Below are positions 1-9,331 of a DNA stretch of 64,000 nucleotides, piece by piece; position 1 is the first letter of the stretch, and each line of letters starts with the position of its first letter. Source of the DNA: Knoellia sinensis KCTC 19936 (GTDB lineage Bacteria > Actinomycetota > Actinomycetes > Actinomycetales > Dermatophilaceae). The DNA lies in the NCBI RefSeq assembly GCF_000768705.1, contig NZ_AVPJ01000001.1:434001-498000 (forward strand), written 5' to 3'. Under the pieces are notes generated by a model that searched no databases, was not told where the DNA came from, and saw only the letters and a program-made list of their open reading frames with translations. A program made the translations under genes and the position numbers.

Positions 1-417
1 TATCACTACAACAACGTCAACGTCGAAGCACAGATGGCGACGAGCCAGTCGCTGCTGCACTGGGTGCGAGGCATGCTCGGAGTGCGCCGACTGCATCCGG
101 CGTTCGGCTTGGGCGACTTCGAGATCGTGCCGACCGACAACCCTGCGATCCTCGCCTACACCCGGTCCTGGGCCGGCGACGACGACCACAACGGCGAGAC
201 CGTGCTCTGCATCAACAACCTCTCCGACAAGCCCCAGGCCGGGACGGTTCAGGTGCCGGAGTCCTTGGGCGAGAACGAGTTGTTCGACCTCTTCGGCGGT
301 GCGAACTTCCCGTGGATCGCGGCGGACGGACGGGTCACCTTCACGATGGGCAGCCGTGACTTCTTCTGGCTGCGGGTCGGCGAGGAAAGTCGTTCAGAGG
401 CACAGAGCCGTGGCTGA
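1..417 (+). CDS. treS: Trehalose synthase / maltose glucosyltransferase, C-terminal end (partial)
   Basis: Only the last ~138 codons are in the window; the frame is open from base 1 and ends with TGA at 415-417. The first residues (YHYNNVNVEAQ, then SLLHWVRGMLGVRR) match the end of the TreS catalytic domain, and the rest is the all-beta C-terminal domain of GH13 enzymes. TreS interconverts trehalose and maltose and feeds maltose to maltokinase, the next gene, whose GTG start overlaps this gene by 8 bases. The order treS-mak-glgB is the classical actinobacterial GlgE-pathway arrangement. The family call is firm for a fragment; the 5' part lies outside. Confidence 0.88.
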   Translation, partial: YHYNNVNVEAQMATSQSLLHWVRGMLGVRRLHPAFGLGDFEIVPTDNPAILAYTRSWAGDDDHNGETVLCINNLSDKPQAGTVQVPESLGENELFDLFGGANFPWIAADGRVTFTMGSRDFFWLRVGEESRSEAQSRG

Positions 418-1927
418 GATCCACAAGGGCGCCAGCGTCACGCCGACGAAGGTCGAGCTCCTCGAGGCGTGGATGGGTGGACAGCGTTGGTATGCCGGCA
501 AGGGCACCTCGCCATCGGTCCGTCGCCTTGCGTCGTGGAGACTCGGCGATCCGGCCGGCGAGGTCGGAGTCGAGGTCCTCATCGTCTCGGACTCGTCGGG
601 AGGGGAGCCTGTCGTCTACCAGGTGCCGCTCACCTATCGCGGTGCGCCCCTCGAGGGGTCGGAGGGAGCGCTCGTCGGGACCACGGAGCACTCCGTCCTC
701 GGGACGCGCTGGGTCTATGACGCGACCCACGATCCCGTCTATGCCGCCCAGCTGCTGGAGCTCATCCAGGGTCGGGTGCGTGCCGAATCCAGCTCTGCCA
801 GTGACGAATTCGATGACTCCGTCGTCGCGACACCGGGGCGTGCATGGTCACGCGACGTGCGGGTGCGCGGCTCGTCGGTGGTCACGGGAGAGCAGTCGAA
901 CACGTCGGTGATCCTCGACTGCATCGACGCTGACGGTGCTGCCGTGCCAGTGATCGTCAAGGTGTTCCGGATGCTGTCCGCTGGGGAGAACCCCGACGTC
1001 GTCCTCCAGTCGGCGTTGCGTGAGGCCGGGTCCGAGCGTGTCCCCGCCGTGGTCGGGTCCGTGGCCGGGCAGTGGCCGGAGCCGGCGTCTGGGTCGTCAG
1101 GGGAACCGACCGGGGAGGGTGCGGCGGACGCAGGAGGTGAGCGGACGGCATACGGGCATTTCGTCTTCGCGCAGGAGTTCCTGCCGGGAGTCGAGGACGC
1201 CTGGCGGGTGGCACTGCGGGCCGTGCGTGGGGGTGAGGACTTCACCGAGCCGGCGCGGGCGCTGGGTGAGGCGACGGCCGAGGTCCACGCGACGCTTGCT
1301 GCGTCGTTGGGGACGACCGAGACGAGCGCAGACGTCGCGCGGGGGATCGTCGACGAGATGCGTGACCGATATGCGGCTGCGGCCGACGAGGTGCCAGCCC
1401 TGCATGACCACGACGACGCGGTCGCGGCCATCCTTGACACAGCTCTTGCTGTGAATTGGCCTGCGCTGCAGCGGATCCACGGCGACTACCACCTCGGACA
1501 GGTGCTGCACACGGCCGAAGGCGGCTGGATGCTGCTCGACTTCGAGGGCGAGCCCCTGAGACCGCTCGCGGAGCGCACCCAGCCCGACCAGTGGATCCGT
1601 GACATCGCCGGGATGCTGCGCAGCTTCGACTATGCAGGTGGGGCGGTGGAGCACTCGGGCGGCGACTCGGCACGAGAGTGGGTGGCGCGCGCGCAGCAGG
1701 CGTTCCTCGACGGGTACGCCGCCGTTGCCTCGGATGACCCACGCAGTCGTCCCGCGCTCCTCGCCGCGTTCGAACTCGACAAGGCGATGTACGAAGTGGT
1801 CTACGAAGTCCGCAACCGACCGTCATGGGTCGACATCCCGCTGGCCGCCATCGAACGGCTCGCCACGCAGTTCACGACGACGACCGCAGAGCCCGACTCA
1901 CCCGCGCCACAGGAGGACACACCGTGA
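410..1927 (+). CDS. mak: Maltokinase
   Basis: Phosphorylates maltose to maltose-1-phosphate with ATP, providing the GlgE donor. The start chosen is GTG at 410, which overlaps the treS stop and has AGAGG about 10 bases upstream; a longer in-frame start at 299 would lie inside treS. The product is ~505 aa, slightly longer than the usual ~455 because of Gly/Ser/Glu-rich insertions around residues 220-245. The aminoglycoside-kinase-like catalytic loop HGDYHLGQ is near residue 357 and the metal-binding DFEGEP near 376, both typical of Mak/Pep2. The stop TGA overlaps the GTG of glgB (GTGA), so the two are translationally coupled. Confidence 0.9.
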   Translation: MAEIHKGASVTPTKVELLEAWMGGQRWYAGKGTSPSVRRLASWRLGDPAGEVGVEVLIVSDSSGGEPVVYQVPLTYRGAPLEGSEGALVGTTEHSVLGTRWVYDATHDPVYAAQLLELIQGRVRAESSSASDEFDDSVVATPGRAWSRDVRVRGSSVVTGEQSNTSVILDCIDADGAAVPVIVKVFRMLSAGENPDVVLQSALREAGSERVPAVVGSVAGQWPEPASGSSGEPTGEGAADAGGERTAYGHFVFAQEFLPGVEDAWRVALRAVRGGEDFTEPARALGEATAEVHATLAASLGTTETSADVARGIVDEMRDRYAAAADEVPALHDHDDAVAAILDTALAVNWPALQRIHGDYHLGQVLHTAEGGWMLLDFEGEPLRPLAERTQPDQWIRDIAGMLRSFDYAGGAVEHSGGDSAREWVARAQQAFLDGYAAVASDDPRSRPALLAAFELDKAMYEVVYEVRNRPSWVDIPLAAIERLATQFTTTTAEPDSPAPQEDTP

Positions 1928-4284
1928 CCCCGACCCCTGCCCACGAAGTCAGCGGCGCGATCAACGCACTCATCCAGGGCCGCCACCAGCAGCCGCACGA
2001 CCTGTTGGGGCAGCACCTCGAGGACGACGGGCTGCGCATCCGGGCTCTGCGACCGATGGCCGCTGGGGTGCGCGTGCACTTCGCCGATGGTGAGACGCTC
2101 ACGCTTGAGCACGAGGCGGAGGGCGTGTGGTCGGCGGTGCGCGCGGGGGCGACCGAGACGATGGACTACCGGCTGCTCGTGAACTGGGGGGACGGCTACG
2201 AGCACGTCCAGGACGATCCGTATCGCTTCGCGCCGACGCTCGGTGAGATCGACCTGCACCTCGTGAACGAAGGCCGACACGAGGAGCTGTGGACCGTGCT
2301 CGGGGCGCGGGTGCACGAGTACCCAGGACCGCTGGGGTCAGTGCGCGGGACGTCGTTCGCGGTGTGGGCGCCACGCGCGAAGGCCGTGCGCGTCGTCGGA
2401 GACTTCAACGGGTGGGACGGGCGGGTCCACCCGATGCGCCTCATCGGCAAGAGCGGTGTGTGGGAGCTGTTCGTGCCCGAGGTGGGTGAGGGGGCCGTCT
2501 ACAAGTTCGAGATCCGGGGGGCCGACGACGTCGTGCGGACCAAGGCGGACCCGATGGCTCGGCGCACCGAGGTGCCGCCACTGACCGGGTCGGTCGTCGA
2601 TGAGGCAACGCACTCGTGGGCAGACGACGCGTGGATGACGGAGCGCGCCGAGCGGAATCCGCACACGGGGCCGATGAGCATCTATGAGGTGCACCTCGGG
2701 TCGTGGCGGCAAGGCCTGTCCTATCGCGAGCTGGCGGAGCACCTCGTCAACTACGTGTCTGACCTCGGGTTCACGCACGTCGAGTTCCTGCCGGTGATGG
2801 AGCACCCCTACGGCCCGTCGTGGGGCTATCAGGTGACGGGCTACTACGCGCCGACGTCGCGGTTCGGGACACCCGACGACTTCAAGTTCCTCGTCGACAC
2901 GCTGCACCAGGCCGGAATCGGGGTCATCCTCGACTGGGTGCCAGGGCACTTCCCGCGCGACGAGTGGGCGCTGGCCCGCTTCGACGGGCTGCCGCTCTAT
3001 GAGCACCCGGACCCGCGTCGCGGCGACCAGCCCGACTGGGGCACGCACATCTTCGACTTCGGGCGGCTCGAGGTCCGCAACTTCCTCGTGGCCAACGCCC
3101 TCTATTGGCTCGAGGAGTTCCACATCGACGGGCTGCGCGTCGACGCGGTGGCCTCGATGCTCTATCTCGACTACTCGCGCAAGGACGGCGAGTGGCTGCC
3201 CAACGTCCACGGTGGACGGGAGCACCTCGAGGCGATCGGGCTGCTCCAGGAAGCCAACGCCACGGCATACAAGCGGGTCCCGGGCATCGTCACGATCGCC
3301 GAGGAATCGACCTCCTGGCCCGGTGTGACCAAGGCGACGAGCGAGGGCGGTCTCGGGTTCGGCCTGAAGTGGAACATGGGCTGGATGAACGATTCCCTGC
3401 GCTATCTCGGCAAGGAGCCCTACCACCGCCAGCACCATCACGGCCTCCTGACCTTTGCGCTGATGTATGCCTTCAGCGAGAACTACGTCCTGCCGATCAG
3501 TCACGACGAGGTCGTCCACGGCAAGGGGTCGCTGGTCAACAAGGCGCCGGGCAACCGGACCGACCAACTGGCCACGGTGCGGGCATTCCTCGCCTACATG
3601 TGGGCACACCCCGGCAAGCAGCTGCTCTTCATGGGCAACGAGTTCGCGCAGCCGAGTGAGTGGGCCGATGGTCGCTCGCTGGACTGGTGGCTGCTCGACC
3701 AGCCGGGGCACTACCGCGTGCACAACCTCGTCAAGGAGCTCAACCGGGTCTATCGCGGGCATCAGGCGTTGTGGGCCCTCGATTCGGAGTCCGCCGGCTT
3801 CGAGTGGCTCGACGCCGACGACAACACGGGCAACACGTATTCGTTCGTGCGCTTCGCCGACCCGTCGCGACAGTCGGGCGACGCGGTGGTGTGCGTCGTG
3901 AACTTCGGCGGCGAGGCCAAGGAGTGGATGCGCGTCGGCGTGCCCTTCGGCGGGCAGTGGAAGGTCATCCTCGACACGAGCGGCTACGACCAGCACGGCA
4001 CGCCGAGCCAGGCGGACAACGTGCTGGACGCGGCCGAGGAGGGGTGGAACCACCAGCCGTTCCACGTCACCGTCCGCCTCGCCGGCCTCACCACCCTCTA
4101 CCTCGCCCCAGTGACCGCCGAACCCGCGCCTGCCGAACCCGCGGAGGAGGCTGCCCCCGTCCCGGGGAAGGCTCCGGGGGCCACTGTGGGTTCGGAGGTG
4201 CCACGCGCCCAGGGCGAGTCGCGACGACCCCGGAACAGTCCCGTCACCATCCCTACTCCGCCAGTCACTGAGGAAGAGCGATGA
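1924..4284 (+). CDS. glgB: 1,4-alpha-glucan branching enzyme GlgB
   Basis: Introduces alpha-1,6 branches into alpha-glucan, acting after GlgE or GlgA. About 786 aa from the GTG at 1924 that overlaps the mak stop. The order is an N-terminal beta domain, a CBM48 module (about residues 120-215), the GH13 barrel and an all-beta C-terminal domain. Visible catalytic elements are RVDAVASMLY (nucleophile Asp near 405), EEST (acid Glu near 459) and SHDEVVHGKGS (near 525-535). The final ~60 residues are a Pro/Ala/Glu-rich tail beyond the normal fold. It is the last gene of the treS-mak-glgB run; the foreign toxin island starts 43 bases after the stop. Confidence 0.95.
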   Translation: MTPTPAHEVSGAINALIQGRHQQPHDLLGQHLEDDGLRIRALRPMAAGVRVHFADGETLTLEHEAEGVWSAVRAGATETMDYRLLVNWGDGYEHVQDDPYRFAPTLGEIDLHLVNEGRHEELWTVLGARVHEYPGPLGSVRGTSFAVWAPRAKAVRVVGDFNGWDGRVHPMRLIGKSGVWELFVPEVGEGAVYKFEIRGADDVVRTKADPMARRTEVPPLTGSVVDEATHSWADDAWMTERAERNPHTGPMSIYEVHLGSWRQGLSYRELAEHLVNYVSDLGFTHVEFLPVMEHPYGPSWGYQVTGYYAPTSRFGTPDDFKFLVDTLHQAGIGVILDWVPGHFPRDEWALARFDGLPLYEHPDPRRGDQPDWGTHIFDFGRLEVRNFLVANALYWLEEFHIDGLRVDAVASMLYLDYSRKDGEWLPNVHGGREHLEAIGLLQEANATAYKRVPGIVTIAEESTSWPGVTKATSEGGLGFGLKWNMGWMNDSLRYLGKEPYHRQHHHGLLTFALMYAFSENYVLPISHDEVVHGKGSLVNKAPGNRTDQLATVRAFLAYMWAHPGKQLLFMGNEFAQPSEWADGRSLDWWLLDQPGHYRVHNLVKELNRVYRGHQALWALDSESAGFEWLDADDNTGNTYSFVRFADPSRQSGDAVVCVVNFGGEAKEWMRVGVPFGGQWKVILDTSGYDQHGTPSQADNVLDAAEEGWNHQPFHVTVRLAGLTTLYLAPVTAEPAPAEPAEEAAPVPGKAPGATVGSEVPRAQGESRRPRNSPVTIPTPPVTEEER

Positions 4285-4327
4285 CCGATCCCAGACCCCA
4301 ACTCCTGGCCACGGCACTGAGCCCGAC

Positions 4328-4939
4328 TCACGACTGGTCGCGGACGACTGCGGTTATCGGCGTTCCCTTTGGCAACCCCTTCGCCTGCCGCCGGAACTGG
4401 CCCATGATCGTCCAGTAGACGTCAAGGTCCGAGATCTCCAAGTTGGCAACCGCGTCGTCCCCTCCAAGGAACAAAGGTCGCTGGTAGCCGACGCACTCCG
4501 CGATCTTCGGAGCTTGACCGCCAGAGCGTCGCCACTCATCGAAGAAACTTCGCGCTAGGGCCTCTTCCGTGTAGTCGATCAACTCTTCGTCGTGGAATCG
4601 TGAGAAGGGCACAGGAATCTCCAGCGCCTCCCCACTCCCTGGCTCGAACAGCATGACCTCCGGATCGCCGTCTTTCCCGCGACCGCTATCTGTCGCGAAC
4701 TGGCGCCCGAGCCAGTCGTATCCGAAACATGACAAGCGTCCCGCGAACTCCGGGAACGCCTCCCGCACCAACGCATCCGACGCCCGCGCCGACGGCCTCG
4801 TGTGGACGCGATATAGGCCGCCCTCGAAGGCTCTGCCGCCGGCAGCATCCAGCCATAGCTCCACACTGGTCACCGGGACCCGAGGTGCGACGCTCGGACC
4901 ATCGCTGACCGCGAACGCCGCAAGGAACCGCTCAAACAT
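4328..4939 (-). CDS. Tdi1-like immunity protein (GAD-like plus DUF1851 domains)
   Basis: 203 aa, apparently cytoplasmic. The N-terminal half resembles the GAD-like domain, and the C-terminal part (VYWTIMGQFRRQ, then LPKGTPITAVV) resembles the DUF1851 / type VI immunity Tdi1 C-terminal domain. It starts 10 bases after the end of the HNH toxin reading frame, the standard toxin-then-immunity order, so its probable role is to neutralise that nuclease. The frame is intact although the toxin is frameshifted. Codon use is visibly less GC-biased than in glgB or pgm (TAT, GAT, AAG and GTA are frequent), consistent with transfer. The family assignment comes from motif memory, not from a search. Confidence 0.68.
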   Translation of the reverse strand: MFERFLAAFAVSDGPSVAPRVPVTSVELWLDAAGGRAFEGGLYRVHTRPSARASDALVREAFPEFAGRLSCFGYDWLGRQFATDSGRGKDGDPEVMLFEPGSGEALEIPVPFSRFHDEELIDYTEEALARSFFDEWRRSGGQAPKIAECVGYQRPLFLGGDDAVANLEISDLDVYWTIMGQFRRQAKGLPKGTPITAVVRDQS

Positions 4940-4948
4940 CAGCCGCCC

Positions 4949-5579
4949 TCATCTCGAACAAATTGACACGCTGCATATCCGGGTACCGGGTCCCATCCCC
5001 CGGATCTGGTTGCGAATCTGGGCGCCCAGCTTTCGGTTCACCGACATATCCAACGGATTCATGTTCAGAATATCGTCCGCGCCACCCAACTGAAGATCGA
5101 CAACGTGATCTACGTCGGAACCTCTGCACGACACCACCAGCGGAGCGATACCGCGCTCCGCCGAGGTGCCAGCACGTTGGACTTGGGTCACGACCAGATT
5201 GTCAGCGTTGTTGAGCGCGGCAACCTTGGCGTCCGCGGCTGCCCGCTGTGCCGCGGTCCAGCCGTCCTTACTTCAAGGTCAACGAGACCCCATGAGCTGC
5301 GGTGTTTGCGGCAACACGGGACGTAGAAGTCGCAACAGAGCTCGCCCGCTCGTCAAGGTCCCCGGATCGCCGCCCAGCACGCGAGGGGTCTTCGCCTGCC
5401 GTTGACGCAGCTGTGAGGTTAGTGTCGTATGCGTGCGCGAGAGCGTCGTAACTCGAGTTGCCTTCATCTGCAGCCACCGCACCTGGAGCAGCGGCCAGCA
5501 GGGTGGCCACCGCGACGAAGGCTACTAGGAGGAGAAGTCCCAGCCGGCTCGCGTTGACGCGCCCGCTCGGCTGGATCAT
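4949..5579 (-). pseudogene. Secreted HNH-nuclease toxin, frameshifted
   Basis: Reads 5579 to 4949. The first frame, from ATG 5579, encodes a signal peptide (VNASRLGLLLLVAFVAVATL, cleavage near AVA-AD) and a ~70-residue Ser/Thr/Ala-rich linker, then stops at TAA 5268-5270. The next frame, open from about 5275 to 4949, encodes DGWTAAQRAAADAKVAAL followed by an HNH-type core (VDHVVDLQLGGADD, then NMNPLDMSVNRKLGAQIRNQ) typical of polymorphic-toxin tips. Removing one base near 5268-5277 joins the frames into one ~205-residue protein. It is therefore a secreted nuclease toxin broken by a single extra base, or a sequencing error. The immunity gene follows 10 bases downstream. The signal-peptide part may derive from an Rhs/wall-associated N-terminus. 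Confidence 0.66.
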
Positions 5580-5678
5580 AGGACGAAGTGCTGCGGCTCT
5601 TTCGCCCCGGCAAGCGACGATCGATTGCATGGCCCACTCGGGAGCGCTGCCCTTTCGCGGCAAGTGCGGGCGCCACAC

Positions 5679-6194
5679 TCAAGAACCGTCATGGAAGGCT
5701 CCCTTGGAGGTCAAGCCATGCGGCTTCAGGTCATCGAAGGCGGCGAGCCAAGGTTCGAGGCCCAAGCTGGCCCGGAGTGCCCGCTCCAGGCGCACCGGTG
5801 CTACCACCTTCCGGAAGGGCAGACTCTCCACTTCATCTTTGCTCGCGCGGCGACGCCGTAGACCGGTGTAGTCCACGACGTCCACATGGTCGCCCGACGT
5901 GACGGCCTCCTTGTATGCAGGCAACGGGAGGTCGTCACGGATCGGCGCCTGGCCGACCGTCTGCCAGTGCCCTGCGTGCAGTTTCGCGTCGAGTGAAAGT
6001 GCCAGCAACCTCACCGGTGTCGCGAGCACATCCGACAACCTCGATGGAACGTCCTCGTCGGCAATCACGTCGTCATAGACCACGAAGAAGTAGGCATCCT
6101 TTCCATAGAGTCCAACAACCTGCCCTACGCCGACTCGCCCGTCGCCCGTTGGGATCACGAACAGGTCCCCCTCGCGAGGCCGTTGAACTACCAC
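5679..6194 (-). CDS. Imm26-family immunity protein
   Basis: 171 aa. The N-terminus (REGDLFVIPTGDGRVGVGQVVG) is the recognisable start of the Imm26 family of polymorphic-toxin immunity proteins. The GTG start at 6194 overlaps by 7 bases the stop (6188-6190) of the ancestral toxin frame just upstream, so the pair was co-translated. The predicted partner is the GIY-YIG/URI-like tip of the Rhs protein. The frame is intact. There is no signal peptide or membrane segment, so it acts in the cytoplasm. Confidence 0.72.
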   Translation of the reverse strand: MVVQRPREGDLFVIPTGDGRVGVGQVVGLYGKDAYFFVVYDDVIADEDVPSRLSDVLATPVRLLALSLDAKLHAGHWQTVGQAPIRDDLPLPAYKEAVTSGDHVDVVDYTGLRRRRASKDEVESLPFRKVVAPVRLERALRASLGLEPWLAAFDDLKPHGLTSKGAFHDGS

Positions 6195-7573
6195 AGGTCG
6201 CCACCCGCCTGCAGGTATCGCGCATCACTCATCTGATGGCGCATGTTCGCCAGACCTCCATTCGGATTGCCCTTGTTCGTTGGGCCTCCTGGCGGATGAA
6301 GAACTCCTCCATCCGGCTCAGCTGCCCGCCGGGCTGCGCCCGACCGATGATCTCGAACTCAAAGTCCGCGTCGGGGTTCGCGCGTGCGTGTTCAGATTGC
6401 CGAGCGAAATAGCGGCTCTCACTCTTCGCCTGACCAATGTACGGCTTGCCGCCCATCAGATCCGTTCTGCGGTAAACGATGCCAGCGGCATCATCTACGC
6501 CCTTTGCGGCGGCACTGCTGGCCGATGCCGCGGCGCGGGGGCCAGCGGCGGCCGCTCCAGCCCCACCACTAACGGCCATGGAGACCGCCTCGTAGGCCAC
6601 GGCGCCGCCAGTGAACCACCCGTTCCCGCCGTACTTTGCTTCGATCGCTTCCGTCGGGAGGACACCCAAGATATCGAGATAGAAGAACTGGGACGTCATA
6701 TGAGCGTTTGCGAACCCCGCGGTGAATCTCATCCCGTTTGCCTGCGCACTGTTCGCCGCAGCACGAGCGGCCGCACGCGCAGCCGCGTTGCGGGCAACGA
6801 GACGGGCGTACGCGGCGCGGTCGTTGGCGGTGGTTTTGGATGGTCCGGCCCCGAGGTTGGGGTTGCCTTGGCCGCCCTTGCCGCCCGTGTTGCTGTTGCC
6901 GCCGTTGCCCTTGTGGGCGCCATTGCCACCGCCCGGGGCGCTCGAGTTGGCCTTGGACTGGTTGGTGACAAAGATCTGGCCTGTGCTCGGTCGGTAGACC
7001 GTTCCGGCGCCCGGCCCTTCGGGCAGCATGCCCGTGGGGTCACTGTTGGTGACGGGGTTGTTGTTTGCGTAGCCGTAGGCGTTCCACTGTTGAGGGTCAG
7101 TGAGTGCCATCACCGGGTCGACCGACAGGAACCGTCCCAGGGTGGGGTCGTACTCGCGGGCGCCGAGATGTACCAAGCCACTGGTGGCGTCTGTCGTGGC
7201 GCCCGTCGCGCCGAGGAACCCGTGCTCGGCTTCCCACGACGCTCCGGTGACCGGCCCGCGGGGCGCGCCGAACGGGTCGAAGCGACGGACGGCATACGAT
7301 CCGCCTCCCCCGTCCACCTGAGTCAGCGACGTGCCCTGGTAGCCAGGCGGCTGGAACGTCACGTCGCTGGGGTTCGGCCCGTCGCGGAACGCGACGACCT
7401 TCCCTTCGAACGTGAACACGCGCTTGGCGGTGGTCGCTGCGGGTGTCGATCCGTCAGCGGGGGTGTACGTCACTTCCGTGTCGCCGCCGAGGAAGAGGGT
7501 CTTCTTCCCTGAAGGTTCCTTGCGGATCAGCAGGGCACCGGTCGCGTCATAGACATGGCACTGACGAGGAGCG
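6188..7573 (-). pseudogene. Rhs-core protein fragment with GIY-YIG/URI-like toxin tip (5' truncated and frameshifted)
   Basis: Reads 7573 to 6188. It opens directly in Rhs-repeat sequence (CHVYDATGALLIRKE) with no N-terminus; the open frame further upstream is only antisense to pgm. It contains the Rhs-associated core (HLGAREYDPTLGRFLSVDP, then NNPVTNSDPTG), a Gly/Asn-rich linker, an Ala-rich pretoxin region and a nuclease-like tip (VYRRTDLMGGKPYIGQAK, then SRMEEFFIRQ). After RQE (about 6287-6294) the frame runs into non-family sequence and stops near 6229. The other frame continues as PTNKGNPNGGLANMRHQM and SDARYLQAGG to TAG 6188-6190, the expected family ending. A one-base loss therefore breaks the toxin. 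The remnant is both 5'-truncated and frameshifted. Confidence 0.78.
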
Positions 7574-7597
7574 GGCGCGCCTGTCAGGATGAGGTGC

Positions 7598-9262
7598 ATG
7601 AACGACGCACGAGCAGGACAGCCGGCCCAGCCCTCTGACCTCGTCGACCTACCCCACCTCGTCACGTCCTACTACGCGCTCAAACCCGATCCGGACAACA
7701 TCGACCAGCAGGTCGCATTCGGCACGTCCGGCCACCGGGGCTCGTCGCTCAAGACCAGGTTCAACGAGGACCACATCCTCGCCACGACCCAGGCGATCGT
7801 CGACTACCGCCGGTCGCAGGGATTCGACGGTCCGCTCTTCCTGGGCCGCGACACGCACGGCCTTTCCGAGCCGGCCTGGGCCTCAGCGCTCGAGGTGCTC
7901 GCCGCCAACGACGTCACCGTCCTCGTCGACTCGGCCGACCGCTACACGCCGACACCCGCGGTCTCACACGCGATCCTCGTCGCCAACCGCGGCAAGGTCA
8001 CCGGAGTCGACGGTATGCCGTCCGGCGCCGGTCTCGCGGACGGCATCGTCGTCACCCCATCGCACAACCCGCCCACCGACGGCGGGTTCAAGTACAACCC
8101 GCCGCACGGTGGCCCGGCAGATTCCGACGCGACGAAAACCATTGCGGCGAGGGCCAACGAGCTCATCAAGGGTGGGTTGAAAGACGTCAAGCGCATCCCG
8201 TTCGAGCGAGCGCGAGCCAGCGCGACGGCATACGACTTCATGGGCACCTACGTCGACGGCCTGCCGTCGGTCGTCGACCTCGCGAAGATCAAGGACGCGG
8301 GCGTCCGCATCGGCGCTGACCCCCTCGGGGGCGCGGCCGTCGACTACTGGGGCGCCATCGCGGAGCGGCACGGCATCGACCTCACCGTCGTCAACCCGCT
8401 CGTCGACGCGACGTGGCGCTTCATGACCCTCGACTGGGACGGCAAGATCCGGATGGACTGCTCCTCCCCCAGCGCCATGGCCTCGCTCATCGGTCGCAAG
8501 GACGACTACGACATCGCGACCGGCAACGACGCCGACTCCGACCGGCACGGGATCGTCACCCCCGACGCCGGGCTGATGAACCCCAACCACTACCTGTCCG
8601 TGGCGATTCAGTACCTCTACGGCGGCGCTCGGCCGCAGTGGCGTGAGGACGGGTTCATCGGCAAGACCCTCGTGTCGAGTTCCATGATCGACCGCGTCGC
8701 GTCCGACCTCGGGCGCCGACTCGTCGAGGTGCCGGTCGGCTTCAAGTGGTTCGTGCCCGGGTTGCTCGACGGCTCCGGGCCCTTCGGTGGCGAGGAGTCC
8801 GCGGGCGCGTCGTTCCTCCGCACGGACGGCTCGGTGTGGACGACCGACAAGGACGGCATCATCCTCGCCCTGCTCGCCTCCGAGATCCTCGCGGCGACGG
8901 GCAAGAGTCCGAGCGAGCACTACCGCGAGCTGACCGAGAAGCACGGCGCACCGGCATACGCACGCATTGACGCACCCGCGAACCGGGAGCAGAAGGCCAG
9001 ACTGGCGGCCCTCTCCCCCGAAGCTGTGAGCGCCGAAAGCCTCGCGGGAGAGCCGATCACGGCCAAGCTCACCGAGGCACCCGGCAACGGCGCGGCGATC
9101 GGTGGGCTCAAGGTCGTCACCGAGTCGGCGTGGTTCGCGGCGCGGCCGAGCGGGACCGAGGACGTCTACAAGATCTATGCCGAGTCGTTCAAGGGTGAGG
9201 AGCACCTGGCGCAGGTCCAGGCCGAGGCCAAGGACGTCGTGAGCGCCGCCCTCGGCGGCTGA
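7598..9262 (+). CDS. pgm: Phosphoglucomutase (alpha-D-glucose phosphate-specific)
   Basis: Interconverts glucose-1-phosphate and glucose-6-phosphate, linking glycogen and trehalose metabolism with glycolysis. About 554 aa. The start chosen is ATG 7598, with AGGATGAGG just upstream; the ATG at 7589 lies within that ribosome-binding region. Family landmarks are the phosphoserine loop [11 protein letters not shown] (near residue 153), metal loop [10 protein letters not shown] (near 308), sugar-binding [10 protein letters not shown] (near 396) and phosphate-binding [12 protein letters not shown] (near 515). Its 5' end abuts the truncated Rhs remnant on the opposite strand. Confidence 0.96.
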   Translation: MNDARAGQPAQPSDLVDLPHLVTSYYALKPDPDNIDQQVAFGTSGHRGSSLKTRFNEDHILATTQAIVDYRRSQGFDGPLFLGRDTHGLSEPAWASALEVLAANDVTVLVDSADRYTPTPAVSHAILVANRGKVTGVDGMPSGAGLADGIVVTPSHNPPTDGGFKYNPPHGGPADSDATKTIAARANELIKGGLKDVKRIPFERARASATAYDFMGTYVDGLPSVVDLAKIKDAGVRIGADPLGGAAVDYWGAIAERHGIDLTVVNPLVDATWRFMTLDWDGKIRMDCSSPSAMASLIGRKDDYDIATGNDADSDRHGIVTPDAGLMNPNHYLSVAIQYLYGGARPQWREDGFIGKTLVSSSMIDRVASDLGRRLVEVPVGFKWFVPGLLDGSGPFGGEESAGASFLRTDGSVWTTDKDGIILALLASEILAATGKSPSEHYRELTEKHGAPAYARIDAPANREQKARLAALSPEAVSAESLAGEPITAKLTEAPGNGAAIGGLKVVTESAWFAARPSGTEDVYKIYAESFKGEEHLAQVQAEAKDVVSAALGG

Positions 9263-9312
9263 AGGAACCCGCCTCCCTTCTCACTTCTCAGCGATCAGCA
9301 GTAAGAGTAGGA

Positions 9313-9331
9313 ATGGTAGGATTCTTACCAT
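9313..9331. promoter_or_regulatory. Inverted-repeat operator over the start of the abrB-vapC operon
   Basis: ATGGTA (9313-9318), a 7-base spacer and TACCAT (9326-9331) form a perfect 6-bp inverted repeat whose right arm contains the antitoxin start codon at 9330. TAGGAT at 9317-9322 resembles an actinobacterial -10 hexamer and would place the transcript start at or next to the ATG, giving a leaderless message. AbrB/MazE-type antitoxins usually autorepress, so this is the likely operator. Binding itself is inference. Confidence 0.5.

Noticed and set aside
2338-4317. A 659-codon open frame on the minus strand opposite glgB
   Set aside because: glgB is unmistakable on the plus strand; the antisense frame is a product of high GC at codon third positions.
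4281-4418. A 45-codon frame starting at the ATG that overlaps the glgB stop
   Set aside because: Two thirds of it is antisense to the Tdi1-like gene and it has no family resemblance; at most it is the stump of a gene cut by the island.
7574-7665. Extension of the Rhs frame further upstream
   Set aside because: These codons are antisense to the pgm start and show no Rhs similarity.
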